From: JAFAVZ01 sp036009105
GTDB lineage: Bacteria; Acidobacteriota; Thermoanaerobaculia; Gp7-AA8
Direction: 5' to 3'
Length of the DNA: 24,753 nucleotides
Assembly (NCBI GenBank): GCA_036009105.1
Contig: DASYMJ010000202.1
Coordinates: 1 to 24,753 of the forward strand
A model generated the notes under the pieces. It saw only the letters and a program-made list of their open reading frames with translations. It had not been told where the DNA came from and made no database searches. Made by a program: the position numbers and the translations under genes. The first letter of the stretch is position 1, and each line of letters starts with the position of its first letter. Of the stretch, positions 6,261-13,354 are shown piece after piece.

Positions 6261-6328
6261 GAACGATGAAGGATGAACGATGAACAGTCAATGCGAGGTT
6301 TCGTTCATCGTTCATCGTTCATCGTTTT
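6261..6328. repeat. Heptamer-repeat hairpin element 4 (GTTCATC/GATGAAC units)
   Basis: The right arm has three perfect GTTCATC units (6303-6323) plus a decayed one. The left arm (6261-6285) is the complementary GATGAAC series, giving a ~25-bp stem with few mismatches around a 17-nt loop (6286-6302) that contains GCGAGGTTTCG. It fills the gap between the glycosyltransferase and tmk inside the operon. The glycosyltransferase stop codon (TGA, 6307-6305) lies within the right arm, and the left arm ends 12 nt before the tmk ATG. Confidence 0.88.
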
Positions 6329-7222
6329 CAAACCATCGCGCAGTCCGCGCAGGTAATGCTCGCGCATCAGCGTCTCGAAGACGCGGGGCTGCGCAAACAG
6401 CCGGAACCGCTCGCCGAGGCGGGCGCGGCGGCGGAGGCGGGCCAGCGCGCGGTCGTCGGCGAGCCTGCGCGTCTCCAGCTCGTGCACGCCGAGGAAGTGG
6501 CCGAGCTCGGGATGCTTGCGGTAGAAGATCGCGCCCGACTTCCCCACCGTGTACTGCCGCCGCGCGAACGAGTCGATGGTCATGGGGTGGTAGTGGCGGG
6601 TGATCGCCTTAGCGTTATAGCGGATCTTCAGGCCCTGCGCGTCGAGGCGGTACGCCAGCTCGATGTCCTCCCATGCGGCGGCGGGGAAGCTGGAGTCGAA
6701 CGGCTGCGCCGCGAGGAGCTCGCGGTCGATGGAGATGTTGGAGGTGTAGAAGAAATTGAACGGCACGGTCGCGCCGTGCTCGATCAGCTTGTAGCCGAAC
6801 TGCAGGCCGTAGTCATTGATGTAGTCCATGAACGCGGTCACCGGCTCGCCGGCCGGCCAGCCGGTGTAGCCGAGAGCGGCGACCAGGCGGTCGTCGCCGG
6901 CCTCGCGATGCAAGCGCGCGTGCTCGGCGAGGAAGCGTGGTTCGGGCACCGTGTCGTCGCCGATGAAGACGATGTAGCGGCCGCTGGCCAGCGTGACGCC
7001 GTGATTGCGCGCCCGTCCCGGCCCTGCGTTCGCCTGGCTGCGGAAGAGGACGGTCGGGCGCTGCGCGACGGTCAGCGCCGTGGCGTCGGACGAGCCGTCA
7101 TCGATCACGATCACCTCGAATTCCGGCGCGTCCTGCTGCCGCTCCAGCGCGTCGAGCACCCGGAGCAGCATGTCCATCCGGTTGAAGGTGGGGATGACGA
7201 CGGAGAAGTAGGGGACGCCCAT
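6305..7222 (-). CDS. Family 2 glycosyltransferase
   Basis: The 305-residue product has a GT-A fold of the GT2 family, which transfers a sugar from a nucleotide donor at the inner face of the membrane. Visible motifs are SVVIPTFNR at the N-terminus, VIVIDDGSSD (residues ~37-46, UDP binding), the DxD-like FIGDDTVPE (metal binding), and AAAWEDIELAYRL, the acceptor/catalytic ED region. No transmembrane helix is visible; the Arg-rich C-terminus could touch membrane. The acceptor is unknown. Only 2 nt separate it from fabG. The last six residues (TMNDER) are translated from heptamer element 4, so the native C-terminus has probably been replaced. Confidence 0.85.
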   Translation of the reverse strand: MGVPYFSVVIPTFNRMDMLLRVLDALERQQDAPEFEVIVIDDGSSDATALTVAQRPTVLFRSQANAGPGRARNHGVTLASGRYIVFIGDDTVPEPRFLAEHARLHREAGDDRLVAALGYTGWPAGEPVTAFMDYINDYGLQFGYKLIEHGATVPFNFFYTSNISIDRELLAAQPFDSSFPAAAWEDIELAYRLDAQGLKIRYNAKAITRHYHPMTIDSFARRQYTVGKSGAIFYRKHPELGHFLGVHELETRRLADDRALARLRRRARLGERFRLFAQPRVFETLMREHYLRGLRDGLKTMNDER

Positions 7223-7224
7223 CG

Positions 7225-7947
7225 CTAGGCCGACGTCCCGCCGTCGATGCAGAGCACCTGGCCGGTGATGGCGCTCGCGTCATCCGACAGCAGGAAGGCG
7301 ATGCCGGCCGCCACTTCGTCGGCGCGGATGGCGCGGCGCATGGGGATGGCGCGGATCATCTCCCGCCGCACATCGGCGTCGAGGCTGGCCGTCATGTCCG
7401 TCTCCACCAGGCCCGGCGCGACGCAGTTCACGCGGATGCCGCTGCGCGCGACCTCGCGCGCCAGCGACTTGGTCATGGCGATGAGGCCGCCCTTCGCGGC
7501 GGAGTAGTTCGTCTGCCCCACCATGCCATGCAGCGCGGAGAGCGATGCCACGTTCACGATTGCGCCGCGGCGCTGCTGCATCATCACCGGCAGCGCGGCC
7601 TTGGTCATGGCGAACGCGCCGCCGAGGGAGGTGTCGAGGACGTCGTCCCACTGCTCGTGGGTCATGTTGTAGAGAAGCGCGTCCTGGCGGATGCCGGCGT
7701 TGTTCACCAGCGCGTCGATGGAGCCGAAGCGCGAGAGCGCCGCCTCCACCACCACCCGGCACGCGTCGCGGTTGCGCACGTCCGCTTCCCAACCCGCCAG
7801 GCGATGCGGATCGGAGGCGATGAACTCGCGCGCCGCGTCCTTCGACTGCGAGAAGGTGAACGCGACCGACCAGCCGTCCGCCAGCAGGCGCATCGCGGTG
7901 ACGCGGCCGATGCCGCGCGAGCCGCCCGTTATGAGAGCGACCTTCAG
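7225..7947 (-). CDS. fabG: 3-oxoacyl-ACP reductase (SDR family), probable CTG start
   Basis: This classical short-chain dehydrogenase/reductase probably reduces 3-oxoacyl-ACP with NADPH. The first ATG (7893) would remove the nucleotide-binding motif. Reading back in frame gives KVALITGGSRGIG immediately after a CTG at 7947-7945, with no ATG, GTG or TTG between that CTG and the acs stop codon. I therefore place the start at the CTG (240 residues), 11 nt after acs. Catalytic residues by family alignment are Ser135, Tyr148 and Lys152 (YSAAK), with NNAG at ~81-85. The sequence NMTHEQWDDVLDTSLGGAF resembles FabG-like reductases of polyketide or aryl-polyene type, so a role outside bulk fatty acid synthesis is possible. 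The ATG-started 222-residue form is the conventional alternative. Confidence 0.85.
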   Translation of the reverse strand: MKVALITGGSRGIGRVTAMRLLADGWSVAFTFSQSKDAAREFIASDPHRLAGWEADVRNRDACRVVVEAALSRFGSIDALVNNAGIRQDALLYNMTHEQWDDVLDTSLGGAFAMTKAALPVMMQQRRGAIVNVASLSALHGMVGQTNYSAAKGGLIAMTKSLAREVARSGIRVNCVAPGLVETDMTASLDADVRREMIRAIPMRRAIRADEVAAGIAFLLSDDASAITGQVLCIDGGTSA

Positions 7948-7958
7948 CGCGACGCCGC

Positions 7959-9926
7959 TCAGGCTTCCTCCTCGTACTTCTCCTTGAGCGAGGCGACCAC
8001 GGTCGGATCGGCGAGCGTCGTCACATCACCCAGCGCGCGCCCCTCGGCGATGTCGCGCAGCAGGCGCCGCATGATCTTGCCGCTGCGCGTCTTCGGCAGG
8101 TCGGCCGTGATCAGGATCTTTTCCGGCCGGGCGATGGCGCCGATCTTCTCCGCCACGTGCTGCTTGAGCTCCTGCTCGAACTTGGCCGGATCCCGCATGG
8201 CCAGCTCGCGGCCCGATTCCTTCACGATGACGAACGCGGCAATCGCGGTCCCCTTGATCTCGTGCGAGATCCCCACGCAGGCCGCCTCGGCGACGGAGGG
8301 ATGATCGACGAGCGCCGACTCGACCTCCATCGTGCCGATGCGATGGCCGGCCACGTTCATGACATCGTCCACGCGGCCGAGGAGCCAAAAGTAGCCGTCC
8401 TCGTCGCGCTTCGCGCCGTCGCCGGTGAAGTAAATGCCGGGCCACTTCGACCAGTACTGCTGCTTGTAGCGGTCGGGATCGTTGTAGATGCCGCGCAGCA
8501 TGGAAGGCCACGGGCTGGTGATCACGAGGTAGCCGCCGCCCACCGCGACGCGCTCGCCTTTCTGGTCCAGGATCTCGGCGTCGATGCCGGGGAAGGGCCG
8601 CGTGGCCGAGCCGGGCTTGGTGGCGGTGAGGCCGGGCAGCGGCGTGATCAGGATCGCGCCGGTCTCCGTCTGCCACCAGGTGTCGACCACCGGGCAGCGC
8701 TCGTTGCCGATGTTCTTGTGATACCAGATCCAGGCCTCGGGGTTGATCGGCTCGCCCACCGAACCGAGGAGGCGGAGGGACGAGAGGTCGTGGGCCCTGG
8801 GCAGTTGCTCGCCCCACTTCATGAAGGCGCGGATGGCGGTCGGCGCGGTGTAGAAGATGGTGACCTTGTGCTTCTCGATGAGCTCCCAGAAGCGGTCCTT
8901 CTTCGGCCAGTCCGGCGCCCCCTCGTAGATGACCACCGTCGCGCCGCAGGCCAGCGGGCCGTAGACGACGTAGGAGTGGCCGGTGACCCAGCCGATGTCC
9001 GCCGTGCACCAGTAGACGTCGGACTCCTTCAGGTCGAACACCCATTTGCAGGTGGCGTAGCAGCCGGTGAGGTAGCCGCCCGTGGTGTGGACGATGCCCT
9101 TCGGCTTGCCGGTGGTGCCGGAGGTGTAGAGCGTGTAAAGCATCTGCTCGGAGTCGACCCAGGCGGGGGGGCAGTCGGCGGAGGCGGCCTGCATCACGTC
9201 GTGGTACCAGACGTCGCGGCCGTCGCTCATGCTGATCGTTTCATCCGCCTCGTCCAGCGCGGAACGGCGCATGGCCACGACCACCTTCTCGATCGAGGGG
9301 CACTCCGCCACCGCCGCGTCGGCGGTCTTCTTGAGCGGCACGAGCGCGCCGCGGCGGTAGCCGCTGGTGGCGGTGATCAGCACCTTCGCCTCCGCGTCCT
9401 GAATGCGATCGCGCAGCGCTTCGGCGGAGAAGCCGCCGAAGACGACCGAGTGCACCGCGCCGATGCGCGCGCAGGCCAGCATCGCCACGACCGCCTCGGG
9501 GATGAGCGGCAGGTAGATGGCCACGCGGTCGCCGATGGTGACGCCGAGGGATTTGAGAGCGTTGGCGAACTTGGAGACTTCGACGTGGAGCTGGCGGTAG
9601 GTGTAGGTGCGGACCTCGCCCGGCTCCCCTTCCCAGATGATGGCCGTCTTCTCGCCGCGCTCCTTCAGATGGCGGTCGACGCAGTTGTAGGAGGCGTTCA
9701 GCCGGCCGCCGACGAACCAGCGCGCATACGGCGGCTCCCACTCCAGCACGCGGTCCCACGGTTTCTCCCAGTCCAGCTGCGAGGCCCAGTTCGCCCAGTA
9801 GCCTTCCCGGTCCGCGGCCGCTTTGGTCCAGATGCCGGGATCATTGACGTTCGCCTGCTCGCGGAACTCTTCCGACGGCTGAAACGTACGATTCTCTTGA
9901 AGAAGGGCGTCGAACTGGTCGGCCAT
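7959..9926 (-). CDS. acs: Acetyl-CoA synthetase (AMP-forming)
   Basis: This enzyme activates acetate to acetyl-CoA through acetyl-AMP. The full-length 655-residue product has the ANL-superfamily motifs: YTSGTTGKPKG (267-277), the DVYWCTADIGWVTGHSY region, WWQTETGA, YFTGDGAKRDEDGYFWLLGRVDD, and KTRSGKIMRR with the catalytic and acetylatable Lys617. It heads a five-gene minus-strand operon (acs-fabG-glycosyltransferase-tmk-holB). A TAGAAT hexamer lies 9 nt before the ATG and there is no Shine-Dalgarno sequence, suggesting a leaderless mRNA. No acetyltransferase or deacetylase regulator is nearby. Confidence 0.96.
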   Translation of the reverse strand: MADQFDALLQENRTFQPSEEFREQANVNDPGIWTKAAADREGYWANWASQLDWEKPWDRVLEWEPPYARWFVGGRLNASYNCVDRHLKERGEKTAIIWEGEPGEVRTYTYRQLHVEVSKFANALKSLGVTIGDRVAIYLPLIPEAVVAMLACARIGAVHSVVFGGFSAEALRDRIQDAEAKVLITATSGYRRGALVPLKKTADAAVAECPSIEKVVVAMRRSALDEADETISMSDGRDVWYHDVMQAASADCPPAWVDSEQMLYTLYTSGTTGKPKGIVHTTGGYLTGCYATCKWVFDLKESDVYWCTADIGWVTGHSYVVYGPLACGATVVIYEGAPDWPKKDRFWELIEKHKVTIFYTAPTAIRAFMKWGEQLPRAHDLSSLRLLGSVGEPINPEAWIWYHKNIGNERCPVVDTWWQTETGAILITPLPGLTATKPGSATRPFPGIDAEILDQKGERVAVGGGYLVITSPWPSMLRGIYNDPDRYKQQYWSKWPGIYFTGDGAKRDEDGYFWLLGRVDDVMNVAGHRIGTMEVESALVDHPSVAEAACVGISHEIKGTAIAAFVIVKESGRELAMRDPAKFEQELKQHVAEKIGAIARPEKILITADLPKTRSGKIMRRLLRDIAEGRALGDVTTLADPTVVASLKEKYEEEA

Positions 9927-9935
9927 GATCGGCGG

Positions 9936-9941
9936 ATTCTA
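9936..9941 (-). promoter_or_regulatory. -10-like hexamer before acs
   Basis: TAGAAT on the minus strand lies 9 nt before the acs ATG in a 38-nt divergent gap. On the plus strand the same gap has TAGCGT (9953-9958), 6 nt before the divergent gene. No clear -35 boxes are seen. Confidence 0.4.
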
Positions 9942-9964
9942 GCGGAAGGGAGTAGCGTGCGAGC

Positions 9965-11155
9965 ATGCGTGTCCTCGTCATCGTCGTCTGCATCGTGATC
10001 GTCGCTCTGGCGGCGCTGTGGGGGTACGGTCTGATCGCGCAGAACCGGGCCGCGTCGGAGCCGTGGCCGGCCGGGCTGGGAGCGCTGAAGGATGTGCCGC
10101 GCCGCTTTCCGGCGCACGGCGCGACGCCGGCCGCGAAGGAACTGGTGCGGCTCGCCGCTCCGCTCGGCATCGACCTGCGCGTGCCGCGCCCGCCTCTCGC
10201 GAAGTTCGATCCGCTGCGCGGGCCGCTCTCGCGATATCTGAAGACGGAGGTAGAGCGAGCGGATGCGGCAATCGCTGCGCCGCCGGAAGTCGTGGCGCGG
10301 TACCTCGCGGCGCACGGCGAGGAGCTGGCGGCGGTGCGGCGGCAGCTGCTGTCCGCCGCGCCGGTCGCTTTCCCGGTGGACCTGACGCAGGAGAAAGCGC
10401 CCCTTCCGAACCTGATCTCGCACATGCAGCTCTTCCGGCTGCTCGGCGCCGACGCGCTCGACCGCGGCCGCCGCGGCGAGCTGGTGGCGTGGGACGACCT
10501 GGAGGCATCGTGGCGTCTGGCCAGGTCGCTCTTCGGACGGCCGGAGCAGATCTCCCAGCTCGTCGCGCTGGCCGGGATGCGCCAGGCCAATGCCATCGCC
10601 CGCAAGATGCCGTTGCCGGCGCCGTACTGGCTCTCCGAGATGGAGCACTTCGACAACCGCCAGAGCTACCTGCAGGCGATGCAGGCGGAGACGTGGACGA
10701 TGTGGCGCAGCAATGACCGCTTCGGCGTCTACGGCCCATTCCAGACGAACCTCATCGGCCAGCGCCGCTGGCTGGTGGGGCAGCTCGCGGCCGATCGGCG
10801 CTGCTCCTTCGACCGCGCGGCCTTCGCCACCGCCGCCCGGCAGCACATCCCCTCCTGGAACCGCCTCGGCAGGCTGGAGCTCCCGAACCTGCAGGCATCG
10901 TGGGAGCGCATCTTTCGCGCGCGGGCCGAGCTCGAGCTGACCTCACGCGCGCTGGCCGCGCGCTCCGATGCGCCGCCCAACGCGCAATCGCAATGCAGCG
11001 ACGGGCAGTGGCTTTACGAAACCCGTCCGGACGGCGCGGTGGCCATCCGCTTCAGCGGCGCGTTGCCGAGCGCCGGGGGACAGGACCAGCGGGTGATGCG
11101 CTATCCGGCGGAATTCGTGGTCACACCCGCGCCAGCGAAGCCGCGATCGACTTGA
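9965..11155 (+). CDS. Membrane-anchored protein of unknown function
   Basis: The 396-residue product begins with one strongly hydrophobic helix (residues ~3-23), an uncleaved anchor or signal, followed by a soluble and probably periplasmic region. The body is helix-rich (for example ELVAWDDLEASWRLARSLFGRPEQISQLVALAGMRQANAIARKM), and the C-terminal ~60 residues look strand-rich and end in a Pro-rich tail. I do not recognise a family. Coding is supported by the clear start after a purine-rich stretch, the length and the normal codon pattern. The 3' end overlaps the convergent purQ by 35 nt. Confidence 0.75.
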   Translation: MRVLVIVVCIVIVALAALWGYGLIAQNRAASEPWPAGLGALKDVPRRFPAHGATPAAKELVRLAAPLGIDLRVPRPPLAKFDPLRGPLSRYLKTEVERADAAIAAPPEVVARYLAAHGEELAAVRRQLLSAAPVAFPVDLTQEKAPLPNLISHMQLFRLLGADALDRGRRGELVAWDDLEASWRLARSLFGRPEQISQLVALAGMRQANAIARKMPLPAPYWLSEMEHFDNRQSYLQAMQAETWTMWRSNDRFGVYGPFQTNLIGQRRWLVGQLAADRRCSFDRAAFATAARQHIPSWNRLGRLELPNLQASWERIFRARAELELTSRALAARSDAPPNAQSQCSDGQWLYETRPDGAVAIRFSGALPSAGGQDQRVMRYPAEFVVTPAPAKPRST

Positions 11156-11816
11156 AGATGGCCAGCCCGTCGGCGTTTCCCAGGATCGACTCCGAGCAGC
11201 GCTCCGGGTGGGGCATCATCCCCAGCACGTTGCGGCCCGGGTTGCAGATGCCGGCGATGTTGCGCGCGGAGCCGTTCGGGTTCGCCGCGCGCAGCACGCG
11301 GCCTTCCTCGTCGCAGTAGCGGAAGACCACCTGGCCGTTGCGCTCCAGCTCGTCGAGGGTGGCTTCGTCGGCGAAGTAATTGCCTTCGCCGTGCGCGATC
11401 GGGGCGCGGAGGATCCGGCCCGTTTCGAGGCCGGAGGTGAACGGCGTATCCGTCTCCTCGGTGCGCAGGTGGACGTCGCGGCTGATGAAGCGGAGGTGCT
11501 CGTTGCGCATCAGCGCGCCGGGCAGGAGGCCCACTTCGGTCAGCACCTGGAAGCCGTTGCAGATGCCGAACACGAGGCCGCCGGCGGCGGCGTGGCGCTT
11601 GATCGGCTCCATGATCGGGGCGAACTTGGCCAGCGCGCCGGCGCGGAGGTAGTCGCCGTAGGCGAAGCCGCCGGGGATGATCACGCAGTCGGCGCCCTTG
11701 AGGTCGGTCTCCTTGTGCCAGAGGGATTCGGCGTCGGCGCCGAGGACCGTCTTCGCGACGTGGTAGGCGTCGTGATCGCAGTTCGAGCCGGGGAGGATGA
11801 CGATTCCGAACTTCAT
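11121..11816 (-). CDS. purQ: Phosphoribosylformylglycinamidine synthase, glutaminase subunit
   Basis: This class-I glutamine amidotransferase supplies ammonia to PurL in the fourth step of purine synthesis. The 231-residue product has LPGSNCDHD at the N-terminus, the nucleophile Cys86 in GICNGFQ and the His203/Glu205 pair in MPHPER, completing the triad. The length is normal for the separate-subunit PurQ that works with PurS and small PurL; purL is not in the window. The ATG overlaps the stop codon of the upstream propeller gene as ATGA. Confidence 0.95.
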   Translation of the reverse strand: MKFGIVILPGSNCDHDAYHVAKTVLGADAESLWHKETDLKGADCVIIPGGFAYGDYLRAGALAKFAPIMEPIKRHAAAGGLVFGICNGFQVLTEVGLLPGALMRNEHLRFISRDVHLRTEETDTPFTSGLETGRILRAPIAHGEGNYFADEATLDELERNGQVVFRYCDEEGRVLRAANPNGSARNIAGICNPGRNVLGMMPHPERCSESILGNADGLAIFKSIAASLARV

Positions 11817-12913
11817 TTCGCGACGGCCGCGCGCGGGCCTTTGTAGATTGTAAGGTAGCCCGCGCGGTCGGTGGCCACGAGCGTGTTCGAGGCGGCGTCG
11901 AAGGCGATCGCGTACGCGTTCACGCCGTACAAGGACGCTGGCAGCACGCGCCGGGAGGAGCCGGCGAACGAGCCGCTCGCGCTGCAGCGGCGCTCGGCGA
12001 AGAGCAGCAGATTGCCCGGCCCCTGCACCGCGATCTGCGGCCCGCTGCCTTCCGGCAGGCAGACGTGATCGCTGTTGACCAGGTCGCCGAAGTTGATGGA
12101 CATCCGCATCTGCCCGTCGTAAGAGGTGGACAGCTTCTTCGGCGCCGGCGCCTTGGCCGTGATCGCTTTCTCGAAGAGGTGATCGCGGCTCACCGCGACC
12201 AGCGCGCGGTCCTGATCGGCGAACAGGGCGCCTTCGATCAGCTGGTCGGTCTGCATCGGATCGCGGGCCAGCTCGGCGAAGGTCGTGGTGTCGTAGACCG
12301 CGACGACGGTCGCCTTCGTGCCGCCGAAGTCTTCCGGCCCCAAGACGGCGAGCGTGGCGCCGTTCTCGGCCACGGCGATGGCCATCGGATCGGCGAAGTC
12401 GAGGGTCTTGATCTCCTTCTCGCCGCTGCTGTCGTAGACGTGCACGCGGCGGCCGAGCAGGTAGAGGTAGCGGCCTTTCGGATCGGGGATGGCGTCGCGG
12501 ATGGTCTCCCCTTCCATGGTGATCTCGCGGATGACGTGGAGATCGGGGAGGCCGAGGATGGAGGCCGACTCGTCGCTGCCGTTGGCGATGTAGAGGCGCG
12601 TGCCGTCCCGGTTCGTGCGGAGGGTGACGAGCTCTTTGGTGGAGGCGATCTCGGCCGAGTCGAGGACGAGGCGCGAGCGGATCGCGCCGCTCTTCGGATC
12701 GACGGCGATCACCGCCTGGGGCTGGGCCAGGCCGACGTAGATGGTGCCGTCGCGCCCGAGGGCGAGGCCGCGCGGGTCGCCGGAGAGCTGCCAGCGGCGG
12801 ACGATTTTCTGATCGTGCGTGGCGACCGGGGTGAGGCTCTCGGGCGCGGGAGGCTGGACGGTCTGCGCGGAGAGGAGCGCCGCGGAGAAGGTGAGCAGCG
12901 CGAGCGCGGCCAC
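11813..12913 (-). CDS. Secreted beta-propeller (YVTN-like) protein
   Basis: Repeated blade-like segments (GDPRGLALGRDGTIYVGLAQPQAVIAVDPKSGAI, TNRDGTRLYIANGSDESASILGLPDLHVI, DPKGRYLYLLGRRVHVYDSSG, ENGATLAVLG, AYAIAFDAASNTLVATDRAGYLTIY) indicate a WD40/YVTN-type propeller. A hydrophobic N-terminus ending LLSA-QT is a signal peptide, so the protein is exported. The GTG at 12913 is the first standard start after purS. Starting at the CTG at 12922 would give MRTVAALALLTFSAALLSA, a more typical signal peptide with a basic residue. Longer forms would overlap purS heavily. It sits between purS and purQ and overlaps purQ by ATGA; a link to purine synthesis is not evident. Confidence 0.8.
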   Translation of the reverse strand: MAALALLTFSAALLSAQTVQPPAPESLTPVATHDQKIVRRWQLSGDPRGLALGRDGTIYVGLAQPQAVIAVDPKSGAIRSRLVLDSAEIASTKELVTLRTNRDGTRLYIANGSDESASILGLPDLHVIREITMEGETIRDAIPDPKGRYLYLLGRRVHVYDSSGEKEIKTLDFADPMAIAVAENGATLAVLGPEDFGGTKATVVAVYDTTTFAELARDPMQTDQLIEGALFADQDRALVAVSRDHLFEKAITAKAPAPKKLSTSYDGQMRMSINFGDLVNSDHVCLPEGSGPQIAVQGPGNLLLFAERRCSASGSFAGSSRRVLPASLYGVNAYAIAFDAASNTLVATDRAGYLTIYKGPRAAVAK

Positions 12914-12995
12914 GGTTCGCAGTGCAGCGGAAAGGGTGGAGGAGCCGGCAGGGCTTCGCCGAGGCTGGGCCAGCGAGCGCGGCCGGCCGTTCCGG

Positions 12996-13244
12996 CTACT
13001 CTTCGACGGTGTAGGAGAAGTTTTCGACGACGGTATTCGCGAGGAGTCGTTCACACATTTGCCGTAGTTGCGAATCCACGTGGTCTCGGGTCTGCCCACC
13101 ATCCGCAAGCGTGATCCGGAACAGCTTCCCCACCCGCACATCTTCCACCTCTCCGAAGCCGAGGGAGTGGAGCGAATGCTGGATGGCCTTGCCTTGCGGA
13201 TCGAGGACGGAAGGCTTCAGCTCGACGGTCACGGTTGCTTTCAT
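12996..13244 (-). CDS. purS: Phosphoribosylformylglycinamidine synthase subunit PurS
   Basis: The 82-residue product matches the small PurS subunit that holds PurL and PurQ together: KATVTVELKPSVLDPQGKAIQHSLHSLGFGEVEDVRVGKLFRITL, followed by the C-terminal helix QMCERLLANTVVENFSYTVEE. It heads the purS-propeller-purQ unit. A TATCAT hexamer (13257-13252) lies 7 nt before the ATG and there is no Shine-Dalgarno sequence; heptamer element 5 lies directly upstream of that. Confidence 0.94.
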   Translation of the reverse strand: MKATVTVELKPSVLDPQGKAIQHSLHSLGFGEVEDVRVGKLFRITLADGGQTRDHVDSQLRQMCERLLANTVVENFSYTVEE

Positions 13245-13251
13245 GGGGGCG

Positions 13252-13257
13252 ATGATA
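13252..13257 (-). promoter_or_regulatory. -10-like hexamer before purS
   Basis: TATCAT on the minus strand is 7 nt before the purS ATG. A matching -35 box would fall inside heptamer element 5, and none is obvious. Confidence 0.35.
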
Positions 13258-13265
13258 GCTTGGAA

Positions 13266-13354
13266 GCGAGCGGCGATCAGCGATCGGCGATCAAGAGGAC
13301 GAGGCGACCTCTTGGTGGGTTCTCCTGATCGCCGATCGCCGCTCGCTGCCCGCT
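13266..13354. repeat. Heptamer-repeat hairpin element 5 (GCGATCR units)
   Basis: The left arm is GCGAGCG, GCGATCA, GCGATCG, GCGATCA, AGAG (13266-13297). The right arm (13322-13354) is CTCCTGATC plus GCCGATC-type units and then a GCTCGCTGCCCGCT end. The arms differ in unit number. The loop has a short inner palindrome (GAGGCGACCTC) and ends in GTTCTCCTG like elements 1 and 2. The right edge overlaps the stop codon (TAG, 13355-13353) of the metallo-beta-lactamase-fold gene. Units resemble both element 1 (GATCAGC) and element 2 (GCGAGCG). Confidence 0.88.

Noticed and set aside
6250..6315. Longer tmk starting at 6315
   Set aside because: The extra 22 residues are a translation of the heptamer repeat and precede the conserved MFITFEGIDGSGKS start.
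8157..9998. 613-residue ORF antisense to acs
   Set aside because: It is the shadow of acs in GC-rich DNA; the sequence is His/Arg/Gly-rich without domains, while acs is full length and conserved.
12914..13141. 442-residue form of the propeller protein starting at 13141
   Set aside because: The extension overlaps most of purS in another frame and would bury the signal peptide.
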